Below are positions 10,406-21,298 of a DNA stretch of 64,000 nucleotides, piece by piece (position 1 is the first letter of the stretch; every line of letters begins with the position of its first letter). Both the position numbers and the translations under genes were made by a program. Below the pieces are notes generated by a model that made no database searches, was not told the origin of the DNA, and saw only the letters and a program-made list of their open reading frames with translations. The DNA lies in assembly GCA_014905825.1 (NCBI GenBank), contig JACGCN010000030.1:248001-312000 (forward strand), written 5' to 3'. The DNA is from Lyophyllum atratum (Eukaryota > Basidiomycota > Agaricomycetes > Agaricales > Lyophyllaceae).

Positions 10406-10408
10406 TCA
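10406..10408 (-). promoter_or_regulatory. Single in-frame UGA between gag-protease and pol (putative readthrough stop)
   Basis: Gag-protease ends GAG-TGA-CTC and the same frame stays open through pol with no further stop. UGA followed by C is the leakiest stop context known in eukaryotes. Gammaretroviruses use a comparable single-stop arrangement (UAG) to set the Gag:Pol ratio. A nonsense mutation in a formerly fused ORF is the alternative. Confidence 0.6.
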
Positions 10409-13400
10409 CTCGCGCTTCTCAATGGATCGATACCGACGAGCTCGGCCGTCCGTATCTTCTAACGCCACGCGCACAGCTGGCGTCGCGACTCCATTGACTA
10501 CCACTTGGTGGTTCTTGAAGTCCAGGATGACGTTATTGGCATGCATAAATGGTGTGCCAATAATTACATCATATCGATCAAAGTTCGCCAGGTCCATGTA
10601 TACTGGCCCTTTGAACCCTGCCGTTTCAATCTGCACTTCGGTACCGTAAATGACCGAAGCGCGGCTACCCGTTGTTCCTAGTTGCAGGATCATCGGGTTC
10701 TCCAATGGGTACACTTTTATCTTCGACACCTGCGCGAATGCAGGTGTCATACCAGTAGTAGAACTACCGGTATCCCATAACGTCCATGCCTCTTGTCCAC
10801 CTACGTTGGTGTAGGTAGCCAGACATTCTTTGGTCTCCGCAGGATAGACAGGTCGTTGTATCTTATTCTTTCCTGCGTGTAATTGGACCTTTCGCATTCG
10901 AATGACCTTGTCTTTGTCATTCGTCTTCTTGTCTTTCGGCGGCGGTGCCTCCGAAATTCCAAAGACTCGATCCGAGATTTCCGGTTGTGACGCATCGCTA
11001 TCGGTCGGCGATCCTTCCCAGATTCCGTGCATATGCTCAGAGTCTGACTCGTCGTAATCGTAGACTTCGACTTCAATCATATCGTCATCATGTTCGCCCA
11101 GTTCGGACTCAGGACGATCGACTTCATCGTCTTCGGCATCTGCATCGTGCGCAGATTCCGAGTCGTCGTCATCCGACTCGCCTTCGGTTCCGTCTACAGC
11201 CGTTCGCATAGCGCGCATGTGTGCCCGCTGCTGCTTCTTCGGATCTGGACACTCCTTCGCGAAGTGACCAGTTCGTCCGCAGTTGAAACATTTAGATCCA
11301 CCTGCGGTTTTCTGATGGCCTGGTTTATCCATCTTAGCCATCGGCTGATAGCTTGGCTTATTGTCGTTGGACTTATAAGGTGGTTTCGGGTCCACCTTAT
11401 TATCCTTGCGATACTCGTCTCGCTTCTTGAACGGCGTCGGTCGACTAGATCGGAATAATCCTTTCTTGTAGTCGCCGCGTCGTACAAAGACTTTCCTAGG
11501 AGCACCTTCGCGATGCTCCTGGTTTTCCCTAACAGGCGTAGTATACCGCTGTCGGGTTACACTAGCCGACTTGTCATAATATTTAGCCGTCTTCTTAGCA
11601 GATTCATAGGCTTTTGCAAGCGCTAAGAACTCCTCGGCTGTGTTGACTTCAGGCGACAATCCTTCATCGAATAGATGATTGCGCATATCCGTCGACATTG
11701 CTGACACGAATCGGTCACAGAACATCCAGTCCGTAACCTTAACGGCCATATTCTGTGAATGATCGACAAGGGTGTCGAACAAGTCTTGAACGTCGGCATG
11801 CTGTTTATATGAGACGGCGTTGAATTCGTCACGCGCGTCTTGCATGGTCGACGGTAGGATAAATCGATCATAGAGACCGAATATAACCTCTTCGAACTTC
11901 CATTCTTCTTGAGTTCGATTGACATGAATGACATGCCGCACAAACCATCGTTTGGCTTTGCCATCCAAAAACTCTAGTACCATGATTACGCGTTCCTGTT
12001 CGAGATCAGGACCGCCTAGTCTGGATACTGCCATCAAGAGGACCAGGCTGTGAAGCCAGGTTTCTAACTCTTGGAACTTCGGGCTGCCGGAATACGTTCC
12101 GACCGATTTTGAATCGGTTCGTCGAGGCTTTAACCCTTCGGGTAGGTGTAGCCGTGTTCCCAAACGCATGAAGATCAATTTGCTGATGCGTTCATGAATG
12201 AGTGCGCGATAGCGCTCCTCATTCTGCTGTATCCCGTCCGCGATATCGGCGGTTCGCCTATTCGGTGCGGGCATCGAAAATCCCCTGCCATTGGCAGTTG
12301 ATTGCGTGTATGCTGACGTCGATCGACGGGGTTCAGCATACTCTTCTTGATGCACGGGAGCTATGCTTTGTCCGCGTGCTGACTTGTGGGTCTGCGTTCT
12401 GCTAGCCCACTGTCGCTTCATGTCGTCTATGGGCTGTCGCCCTTCGAACACGATTCCCTGGTCCGAATATATGGATTTCTGCCCATTTTTGATATCGGCG
12501 ATTCGTAAGCGTTGATACGAAACTCGATCATCGAAAGTATCAGCGATAGGTACGCTATCGGGGAGTAGTTTCTCCGGTAAATGCGCCTTTCGCTTCTTTG
12601 GTGGGATTTGAATGACAGCGTCGCCGTCATTCTCATCCGAACTACTATACGATTCATATTTTAAATTGGCGATCGTCGGTGGTTCATACGACGAGTCGCT
12701 AGTTCGTGGTACGCGCGAGTCGATTGTCACCGAGTGGCGTACTCGCTTTTCACGTCGAGCTGCATGCTCGCGCCGTTTGTATTCGCTGGTGCTTTCATCA
12801 GGTCGGCGCGACTGATGCATGATCGATACTGCGACAGCCCGTTCGTCTATGGGCTGTCTCATCTCTTGCGCTACGGCCTGTGGAGTCACTGGCTCCACCC
12901 GTTGCTTTCCTTTATCTAACGGACGGATAGTGGAGGGAGCAGGCGAATTTATTACTGATGATGCTATAGACGAAGTTCCCGTAGGGTACTTCTGCTTGTA
13001 CAAGTAGATAACCCTAGGCAAGATTTCGAGCATCCTCTCGAAGTACTGCTCGCGAGTGCTGTTCGCGGGAGTCACCCCATGCTTCACGGATAGAAGCTTT
13101 TGGGCGCACTCCTGCAGTCGTTCCCTTCGGCGGATACTGTCCATGCCGATAGCCTGCCAAAAGGCGTCTAGCCTGCTCTGTTCGCGTTCGAGCTGCCTGT
13201 CGGCCTCGAGTACGTCGAACTCTCCATCCGAGGACTCTAGGCCCAACGGGTCTGGAGTTAGAAAGCCATGGGAGGGTCGTGTACCCCCATGGTCGCCGTC
13301 GTCGCTCGAAAAGTTGCCGAAGGAGGGTCTGGTACCTCCTTGAGCTGGTCCTAATGATCCTAATCGCATTGCCGGGCTGGCAATATTGACAGGAGGTAGA

Positions 13401-13723
13401 CGTATTCTGCCTCCTGAACCACCGGCTTGAGAGGCGTCTGCTAGTTCCTGCGCTAGCGTTCGCCCTTGCGATGCTTGTCTTCGCATCGTTTCCAATGCCG
13501 GCTGCCTCGGCCGACTCGTTCCGGGACGAGACGGTTGCGCTGAGGTCGTTGGCCTAGCCAACGACCCTGCTTCCGGACCCGTGTCTTCTTGTTTTAGTCG
13601 TGACGTTCGCAGTGGCCTCTCCGCTTCGAGTAGCGGAGGGGGCGTCACCGGCGTCGCACCCTGTTGCGTGGGTGTGGTTGTTGATGGACCTGTGGTCGGG
13701 TCGGGTTCCGGATTCGTCGCCAT
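10409..13723 (-). CDS. Gypsy-1 Gag-protease polyprotein
   Basis: ATG at 13723; 1105 codons to the UGA. The first 240 residues are Pro/Ser/Gly-rich with charged patches. A retrotransposon Gag (capsid-like) domain lies at about residues 545-700, containing the usual WL ... FLDGKAKRWF ... LYDRF pattern. A CCHC zinc knuckle (CFNCGRTGHFAKEC) follows near residue 811, then a strongly Asp/Glu-rich stretch (about 835-900). A retropepsin-like aspartic protease with active-site LWDTGSS sits near residue 979. The 98-bp leader between this ATG and the 5' LTR starts with seven T and shows no TGG primer site. Confidence 0.92.
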
Positions 13724-13821
13724 GTGGTCTCGTTGCTTCTTTGGGTGACGTGATGGTAAATCGCGTCGCGGGTTCGGCCGTAGGTCGCGTCGTAGCTTCT
13801 AAGCTGGATAGCTTAAAAAAA

Positions 13822-14007
13822 TGTAGCGGAGCTACGGGGGGTCTTGCAGTTCACGCTACGTAAGCTTGACCAGTCTTGGTATTTGCTACGTATGCGTGAG
13901 GTTACAAGTGTCTAGTTTGTACATGTTTACTACAGGCCTGTTATAGACGACACCGAGGGTGTCGCCAAACAAGCCAAACAACGCCCAGTAAGGGCGGGGC
14001 CCTTACA
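13822..14007 (-). repeat. Gypsy-1 5' LTR
   Basis: 186 bp, same as 2484-2669, flanked outward by GTAGG (14008-14012), the target duplication matching 2479-2483. On the minus strand it is followed by seven T (13821-13815) rather than a TGG-type primer-binding site. Confidence 0.95.
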
Positions 14008-14314
14008 GTAGGTCATCGTTCCCGCCGGTCTCCCGTGCGCCTGCAAAAGGCGTGACCGCCGCTGTCCCGTTACCGTCCTTTGCCGCTCAATCCCTGCCAT
14101 CTGGTGGGAATTTACGTCGCTCGTCTTCACCGCTGTCGACGCCGCCGTCAACGCCGCCGCCTCTGTCTTCACCACTGTCAACACCGGTGTCAACACCACC
14201 GCCTCCTGGACCACCGTCACCCCCTGCTCCACCGAGTCCTTCCCCGTCGTCTTCCTCTTCTTCCGCCAGCTCTTCCGACTCCCCCCCACTCGTCTTTCGT
14301 GACCCTCACTGCAA

Positions 14315-15231
14315 CATGCCATCCGTCGCCACTCTTGAATTCAAGGACAGCAAGCTTCCAACCCTGCTCGAAGGCGATTTGACTCCCCGCCTGATCAAGG
14401 ATTGGGAGCGTGGATGCAACGAATTCTTCAAGCTGAAGGCCGTGAAGGCTGAGGACCAGGTCTCTCGCGCATACGTCGGACTTCGCGATCATCGCATCTG
14501 CGACTGGATCTCTGGTGACCACGATCGCATCATGGGCCTTACCTTTCCCGTATTCGTGGCAGAATTAAAAACGAACTATCTACCTAAAGACTGGATCACC
14601 AAACTTCGTGTACGCATCCTCTCCCACCGTCTCGACATCGCCAAGTCCTGCTTCTGGGACTACGCCTCCGAAATGCAGTCCATGAACTCCCTCCTCGTCG
14701 GCACGCCCTCCCACTTCGACGTTACAACCGAGCTTCGCGTCAAGATCGAGGCTGGTCTCGACCCGGAGCTCTCTCAGAAGTACTTCGACGACAAGCTTCA
14801 GGACATCGTCGATTGGCATCAGTGGCTACATGCCGTCCGGACCATCGACGATTCACGTAATCGCGCTGCAAAACGCCAGCGTGAAGTGGTCGAGGAAGCT
14901 ATTCAGCGAGCAGCGAAGCGTCCCCTCCTCCACTCCAGGTCCGCCAACGCCAGCGGCCGGTCGTCAAGCGGAAAGAAGCCTTCCGCTGGTTCAACTTCCA
15001 CTGATCGTACCAAGCCACCAGCCCTTCTTGACGACGAGAAGACTCTCCTGCGTGAGCACGAGGGATGTTTTAAATGTCGTCGTTTCTACACAGATTGCAC
15101 CTCCTTAACGTGTACCACGGGCTTCCCCGACGGTCGTTCATACCGTACGTTGACTGCTGCTGATGCCGCGACCGCTGCCGCTGCCGCCAATGCTGCTGCT
15201 GCTGCTGCCAAGAAGAAGGTGTCGACTTCGT
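14315..15231 (+). CDS. Gypsy-2 Gag, 5' part of the gag-pol polyprotein (broken by a hAT-like element)
   Basis: The first in-frame ATG is at 14315. The upstream frame is open but Pro/Ser-rich and without ATG, so it is treated as leader. The Gag core resembles that of Gypsy-3 in the window. A short Cys/His motif of the kind CFKCRRFYTDC ... C lies near 15067-15120 and is probably a degenerate zinc knuckle; Gypsy-3 has the parallel CTRCRLFYTDH ... C. An Ala-rich stretch follows. At 15231 the frame runs into the hAT-like element. Deleting that element and one copy of its 8-bp duplication continues the frame without a stop at 16488. Confidence 0.85.
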
Positions 15232-16479
15232 TAGGCTTTCGAGGTCCGGTTGCAACAACCGGAAAAGACCGCAACTCGACCGGACCGCAACCGGAAACAA
15301 CCGGACTTACGGTTGCGGTTGCAACTGATTTTCGAAGCCAGCGGTTGCGGTTCTCGAAAATCACTGGCCAGCCACAACCGGTCACGACCAGTTCCGACTG
15401 GTCGGAACCGAGTGAAAGTCACACGGGTATACGTCAACAAACGAGGATGTTGTTGACACTCGTTCCACCCTCACTACTGCCACTGGCAGCATCCAATCGC
15501 AACCACAGCCAACCGCGCATCCCACGATGCGTCATCAGGCCTCCATGGCAGCCTTGAAAGGACACCTAACGAAGGGATAGCGGGGGAAGTGAGCAGGGCA
15601 GACCCCAGCTGGGGGAGAGCCATGAGGTGCGTGATCGCACCCCCCACCCGTCCGCCGCTGACCGCCCCGCATCCAGCACAACTTCTGGGGGCAACAACAA
15701 CGGCCCCGCAGCTCCTGCAAGCTCGACACATCCACCCCGCCGCCACGTCACACAGCGAGCCGCCAGCCTACCGCCGCCATGTCATGGCACGAACCCCAAC
15801 CGCAACAACCCACCCAACAACCCCGACTACGAACGCCGCCACGTCATGGCACGGCCCCCGACCGCAACGGCCCACCCAACATCCCCGACCACGAATGCCG
15901 CCAGCCTACCACCGCCACGTCATGGCACGACCCCGAACCGCAAGGCCACACGACATCCCCGACCACGAACGCCAACCAACCACGGCGGCACCATAGCCGC
16001 CACGTCACACGGCGAACACTAGACCATGACCCCACCCCCGACGGCCACGACGCACGGACAACCCGACAAACGGAGGACGACGCCTGAGTCCCGACGCAAT
16101 TCTGACAGTGCCCACGCCCCTGCGAGCGTGCCCGATCCCGGCTGATTCATCCCATTTCTGCCTATGCGGGTTCTTTGATACTTAGATATTCATACCTATG
16201 TTGTCTTTTACTTAGATTTCGAATGAATATAGTATAGTTGTATGCATTTCGCTGCGTCAGCGGCGGTCCCAACCGGTCGAAGTCGGTTGCGACTGGTTCC
16301 AACCCGGTCCAGTCGGGACCGGTTTCGACCGGTCCTTTGAGTTGAAGCAACCGACGACAACCGGTTGCGCACGGTTCGGTCGTCGGTTGCAGGTCCCCTG
16401 TAAGTTTTGCAACCGGTCCGGGTTGCGGTTGCGGCCAAAATGGGCCAAAAACCGGACCGGACCGGACTTCGAAAGCCTA
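15232..16479. mobile_element. hAT-like non-autonomous DNA transposon (1248 bp) in Gypsy-2 gag-pol
   Basis: The ends are imperfect terminal inverted repeats: TAGGCTTTCGAGGTCCGG at the left and CCGGACTTCGAAAGCCTA at the right. An 8-bp target duplication GACTTCGT (15224-15231, 16480-16487) is the hallmark of the hAT superfamily. The subterminal 200 bp on each side are crowded with AACCGG/CCGGTT and GGTTGCGG motifs in both orientations, like the subterminal transposase-binding repeats of hAT elements. The interior (15440-16250) has no transposase; its open frames are Pro/Thr/His-rich low complexity. It is thus non-autonomous and needs a transposase from elsewhere. Confidence 0.88.
15774..15972 (+). 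repeat. Three degenerate ~62-bp tandem units inside the hAT-like element
   Basis: Units beginning CGCCAYGTCATGGCACG and ending ACGAAYGC start near 15774, 15837 and 15914. The third is preceded by a short partial copy. Unit edges were placed by eye. Confidence 0.65.
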
Positions 16480-16487
16480 GACTTCGT

Positions 16488-19400
16488 CGTCGTCATCTTT
16501 TGCGCATCCCCGTGCTGCCAAACCCGTCGCCGCTGTCGTCCCCCGTTCTGGTTCCCCGTCTTTCACGTCCTGGGCCGACTCGTCCTCTCACTCCGGCATC
16601 GTCGCAGCTGTCATGCCCGACTCTCCAATCACTGGGGTTCTCTCGGGCTCCTCGAACTCCGACAGTGATAGCGATTCTGAGCCGTCCGAAGATGTAAGCA
16701 TCGCTCCCTTTTCCGTTCCTCATTATCTTTGGGACGGGTTAGTTACCGGACCGAACGTCGAACTTCCTGTGCACGTATCTGCCCTTGTTGATTGTGGCTC
16801 ACACCTTGTTTTGATTAACGCAGAACTAGCCGATCACCTGGGTCTCCGTCGCTTTCGATTGCATGAACCTTTAGATGTCGGTCTCGCCATGTCTCCTGCT
16901 ACACCGAATCCATCGAAGAAGGGGCCTGAGACCTCAACGATTCTTACCGAATACTGCAAACTTTCCTTGTCATCTGTCGACCGTTCATGGACTTCCAACG
17001 CCGTACGCACTATCATTGCACCAGGTCTTTGTTCACCTATAATTCTCGGACTGCCTTTCCTCGCCCATAATCACCTCGTTACCGACCATCACGCACGTAC
17101 CATCATCGACTCCCGTTGTGGCTATAGTTTACTTAATCCTGCACCGCCTGTACCTATCCCTGCACATAAACGACTGTCAATCAGAGCTGCGTTTAATAAG
17201 ACAAAGCGTCACCGTAAAGCAATGGTTCAGGAGCTGAAGGTCGTATGCAAGCAGCGTCTGGAACGTATGCAACGTGCAAATCTCTTCGAGACTGTTAAAG
17301 AAGTTAATGTAATTGCCGCCGTGCGTACTCGCATCGAAGAGCTAAGCTCCTTGGAATCTTTGAAACGCTTCGAGAACAAAATGAAAAAGGAATTTCATGA
17401 CATCTTCGAGCCGATCCCGCATGTAAAGGACTTGCCCCGCGACGTCTTGGCGGAAATCCATCTGAAAACCGCGAATCAGACAATTCGAACACGCACATAT
17501 CAATGCCCGCGGAAATATCGTGATGCTTGGCAGACACTTATTGGCCAACACTTGGAAGCTGGGCGTATTCGACCGTCGTCCTCGCAATTTGCGTCTCCGG
17601 CGTTTATCATTCCGAAATCTGATCCCAAAGTTCTTCCTCGCTGGGTCAACGATTATCGTGAGCTAAATTCCAACACTGTGCCTGATAATCACCCGTTGCC
17701 GCGCGTAGACGACATCCTTCACGACTGCGCGAAGGGTAAATTCTTTTCTACAATTGACATGACGAATTCGTTCTTTCAAACCCCTATGCATCCTGATCAC
17801 GTCCCGTTAACGGCTGTGTCCACACCGTTTGGCCTTTTTGAATGGCTTGTCATGCCAATGGGTCTTCGTAACGCGCCCGCAATCCATCAACGACGTGTTT
17901 CCACCGCTCTCCGTGACTTCATTGGAAAAATCTGTCATGTGTACTTGGATGATATCGTCATTTACTCAGAAACTCTGGAAGAGCATCATGTTAACATCCG
18001 AAAAATTCTGGAAGCTCTGAGAGCTGCACATCTGTATGTTAACCCGGCAAAAACAAATTTGTACTGCACATCAATTGATTTCCTGGGGCATCGCATCTCC
18101 GCTGCTGGTATCGAAGCGGATGGTCGGAAAATTGACCGCATATTGAACTGGCCGACGCCGAAATCCTCGACGGACGTGCGCTCATTTCTGGGCCTGGTTC
18201 GATATATCGCGGCTTTCTTGCCTCACCTAGCTGATCACACCGACGTCTTGACAGAACTGACTCGTAAAGAATGCGACACCTCCTTTCCTGAATGGCTGCC
18301 GTGCCATCAACGTGCCTTGGATGCAATTAAGAAGATCGTGGTGAGCCGCGATTGTTTGACAACGATTGATCACGATGATCCTTCAAAGACAATTTTCGTG
18401 ACGACTGATGCTAGCGACAGACGCTCTGGCGCGGTGCTCTCGTTTGGTGATACCTGGGAGACTGCGCGTCCTGTGGCGTTTGATTCATCGACATTCAAGG
18501 GTGCCGAATTGAACTACCCTGTACATGAAAAAGAAATGTTGTCGATCATCCGTGCCTGTCGCAAATGGCGGTCCGACTTGTTCGGTACCAAATTTGTGGT
18601 CTTCACTGACCACCGCACCCTCGAGAACTTTCATAAACAGCGTGATCTGTCGCGGCGCCAAGCACGCTGGATGGAGTTCCTCTCTCAGTTCGATTGTAAA
18701 ATTGTTTATGTCAAGGGCGAGGACAACACTGTGGCTGATGCGTTGTCCCGTCTGCCCGATGACGCAGATCCACCTGATAGCGCTGCTGCCGTGGCAGAAG
18801 CCGCCTTATTGGCAGACATGCACGACGATGATCTCGTATCAAGATGTATTAACGCTGTCTTCCCAGTGTCACGCGCTTCCTCACCGTTCGCTCCCGCACA
18901 CTCGCTTGCTCACCGTGTTGCCGCCTTGGAGCCACCCACAACTTGCGTAACACCAATGGTGGACCCCGCAATTGTAAAGGAAATTATTGCTGGTTATGCT
19001 TCCGACCCCTGGTGTCGAAACTTGATTGCAGCTGCGCCTGGAATGACCTCCCTCAAATGTGAAAACAAACTCTGGTTCCTCAACTCCCGTCTAATTGTCC
19101 CTCGCACGGGGACTGTTCGAGAGACGATCTTTCGCCTCGCTCATGATTCTCTTGGCCATTTCGGTTTTGAAAAATCTTATGCCGCAATCCGTTCCGCATA
19201 CTACTGGCCGAAGATGCGACGGGATCTCGAATTCGGTTACATTCCCTCGTGTCGTGAGTGTCAAAGATTCAAATCTAGCACGAACCGCCCCTTAGGACCG
19301 CTTCACCCCTTGCCCATTCCGGATGGTCGTTGCGAATCCGTGGCAATGGATTTCATTGGGCCGCTGCCAGCTGACGACGGTTGCGATTACTTGTTGACAA

Positions 19401-20431
19401 TTACGGACCGTCTACACTCGGACATCAGGCTGGTGCCGACCCACACAGATATCACCGCCTCTGATTTGGCGGAACTCTTCTTCGAACACTGGTACTGTGA
19501 AAACGGATTGCCCACGAGTATTGTCTGCGACAGAGATAAGCTTTTTGTGTCGAAATTTTGGAAACACTTGTCTAAACTCGTAGGCGTCAAGATGAAAATG
19601 TCCTCGGCATATCACCCTGAAACCGACGGTACGAGCGAACGTTCAAATAAAACTATCAATCAAGCCTTGCGCTTTCATGTCGATCGTGACCAGCACGGCT
19701 GGCGGCGGGCGCTTCCACGAGTGCGTTTTGACCTGATGAACACCGTGAACAAATCCACGGGCTTTTCCCCATTCCAGCTTCGTACGGGACGCAGCCCGCG
19801 AATTATTCCCCCACTAATACCTGTCGCGCCCGACGCTGAACCTGAAGAACTGACGGCACGCGAGATCATTGAGCGTCTTCGTTTGGACACCATGACTGCT
19901 CAGGATAACCTCGCTCAAGCGAAGATCCAGCAAGCGGCGCAAGCTAACAACTTCCGCCGCGACAAATTCCCATTTAAAGTGGGCCAACGCGTCCGTCTGT
20001 CAACCGAAGACCGACGAAATGCGTACAAGAAAAAGGGCGAAAACAGAGTCGCCAAGTTCATGCCTCGATTCGATGGACCGTACACAATCACGGGTATTCA
20101 TCCGGAGGCCTCAACTGTGACCATTGACATGCCTAACGCTCCTCATACTTACAACACGTTTCACACTTCACAGGTACTGCCTTTTCAAGAGAACGACAAA
20201 GATCTATTCCCCTCGCGCGAATACGCGCAACCCGCACCCGTTGTCACCGAAGACGGCCAAGAAGAGTGGTTTGTCGACTCCATCATTGAAGAGCGCAAAC
20301 GCGGCAGAGGCGTCCAATACCTCGTCCGGTACAGTGGCTACGGCCCAGAACACGATCGATGGATCGCCGGCGCAGACATGCGCGACAACGAGGCGCTCGA
20401 CACCTGGTTGGCAAGGAATGGTTCGGGTTGA
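16488..20431 (+). CDS. Gypsy-2 protease-RT-RNase H-integrase-chromodomain, 3' part of gag-pol
   Basis: The frame is continuous with gag once the hAT-like element is removed, so the ATG at 16613 is internal and not a start. A protease-like region has ALVDCGSHLVLIN (about 16775), where the usual D-T/S-G is DCG. RT has catalytic YLDD at 17942-17953; RNase H has TDASDRRSG and FTDHRTLENF. The integrase zinc domain (HDSLGHF ... CRECQ) and DDE core (AMDFIGP, VCDRDKLF, HPETDGTSERSNK) lie at 19140-19660. A C-terminal chromodomain spans about 20267-20420. Stop at 20431. The sequence resembles Gypsy-3 throughout, so the two belong to related chromovirus families. Confidence 0.92.
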
Positions 20432-20569
20432 TTTGTACTTTTCCCCTTCGCCATGTCCCTGCCACCGGTAGCTTTCCCACAGGGTTTTGACGCACCCGTG
20501 TGAGCAGTTTATATTTCACTTGACTTACATCCACCTTTCCCTACCCTTCTGCTTCGCATACTGGCATTT

Positions 20570-20586
20570 TTTTGGGCGGGGGAGGG
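20570..20586 (+). other. Gypsy-2 polypurine tract
   Basis: GGGCGGGGGAGGG lies immediately upstream of the 3' LTR, preceded by a T run. It is the expected plus-strand primer. Confidence 0.8.
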
Positions 20587-20799
20587 TGTAATCCTGGATT
20601 ACGTACATTGTTGATACCTGTTGGGCGGCGTCCCCATTTATACCCGCCGCCTTTACCTCTCGCTTTTTCCTTCCCTTTTCCCCCCATCTTCCGTACGGCT
20701 ACGCGTAGCTATCCTCGAACTTCAAACCAATAGACTTCGTTCCTGTTTTGGTGCGTCCGATTCAGTGTAGCTTGTCCCTTATAGCGGGCCAAGCTTCCA
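20587..20799 (+). repeat. Gypsy-2 3' LTR
   Basis: 213-bp copy of 2021-2233, followed by the second GCCAG target duplication at 20800-20804, after which Ngaro ORF1 resumes. Confidence 0.95.
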
Positions 20800-20804
20800 G
20801 CCAG

Positions 20805-21298
20805 CAAAGAAAATTACGACTTCCCAAGACTGGTCCCTCGCGTGGCGTTATACGGTCGAGGCCTATACGTTCATATTCGAGGAGCGCACATCGGAGCTTA
20901 ATTCTTGGGCCAAGCACATCGAGGGTATGTTCGCGTCAGTCCAAGTCTCTTACCACGGGCGGATTATCCTCTACGACATCGCCGCCAGGAACATCGTCGC
21001 TGGTGGGCAGCAGAACTTGCTCACCGACATCCACCTCTTCTCTAACCTCTGGTTATCCATCGGTACTTCCATGGGACGACTTGCCGGTGGATCAGACGGA
21101 AGCAAAAAAGGTTCCGGGTCAGGATCGGGATCGGGCGGAGGCAATCGGAACGAGCTGTGCAACCGGTTCAACGACAAAACCTGCACCAGCGCCGCCGGTA
21201 AATGCAAATACATCCATCAATGCCGGAAGTGTGGCTCCAAGGAGCACGGGGCTGCAAAGTGTGTCGAGAAGGGAGGCGGAAAGGATAGGGAGGCCTAA
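20805..21298 (+). CDS. Ngaro Gag-like ORF1, 3' part with tandem zinc fingers
   Basis: Continuation of the frame from 1042-2020 after the duplicated GCCAG. After a globular stretch and a Gly/Ser linker (about 21100-21145) it ends in two adjacent metal-binding motifs: a CCCH finger (C-x7-C-x6-C-x3-H, 21157-21219) and a CCHC knuckle (C-x2-C-x4-H-x4-C, 21223-21264). Both fit a nucleic-acid-binding Gag C-terminus. Stop TAA at 21296-21298. The RT frame overlaps this end in the +1 frame. Confidence 0.8.

Larger units (their letters stand above)
2484..14007 (-). mobile_element. Gypsy-1: chromodomain Gypsy element with a third ORF, nested in Gypsy-2
   Basis: 11.5-kb minus-strand element with apparently identical 186-bp LTRs (2484-2669 and 13822-14007) and 5-bp target duplication GTAGG (2479-2483, 14008-14012). 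In element orientation the order is 5' LTR, short leader, gag-protease ORF, one UGA, pol ORF (RT, RNase H, integrase, chromodomain), an unrecognised 1047-codon ORF3, and a 400-bp 3' region with a polypurine tract at the LTR edge. It is unusually long for a Ty3/Gypsy element, mainly because of ORF3 and long low-complexity Gag and Pol N-termini. All coding frames appear intact, so it may still be active. Confidence 0.95.
2021..20799 (+). mobile_element. Gypsy-2: chromodomain Ty3/Gypsy LTR retrotransposon, nested in Ngaro
   Basis: It is bounded by apparently identical 213-bp LTRs (TG...CA) and flanked by the 5-bp duplication GCCAG (2016-2020 and 20800-20804). A single gag-protease-RT-RNase H-integrase-chromodomain frame is encoded on the plus strand. 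The copy is broken by Gypsy-1 (2484-14007) in its leader and by a hAT-like element (15232-16479) inside gag-pol. Taking both out with one copy of each target duplication leaves an element of about 6 kb with a continuous reading frame. The identical LTRs mean it was inserted recently, yet two more elements have entered since. Confidence 0.95.

Noticed and set aside
14052..14314. Pro/Ser-rich sequence before 14315 as Gypsy-2 Gag N-terminus
   Set aside because: No ATG is available in frame back to the stop at 2376-2378; treated as leader, though non-AUG initiation cannot be excluded.
15774..15972. Tandem repeats as a CRISPR-like array
   Set aside because: Units are adjacent and degenerate with no unique spacers, and the genome is eukaryotic; it is a minisatellite inside the hAT-like element.
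16613..16615. ATG at 16613 as start of a separate Gypsy-2 pol ORF
   Set aside because: Removing the hAT-like element makes gag and pol one continuous frame, so this Met is internal.
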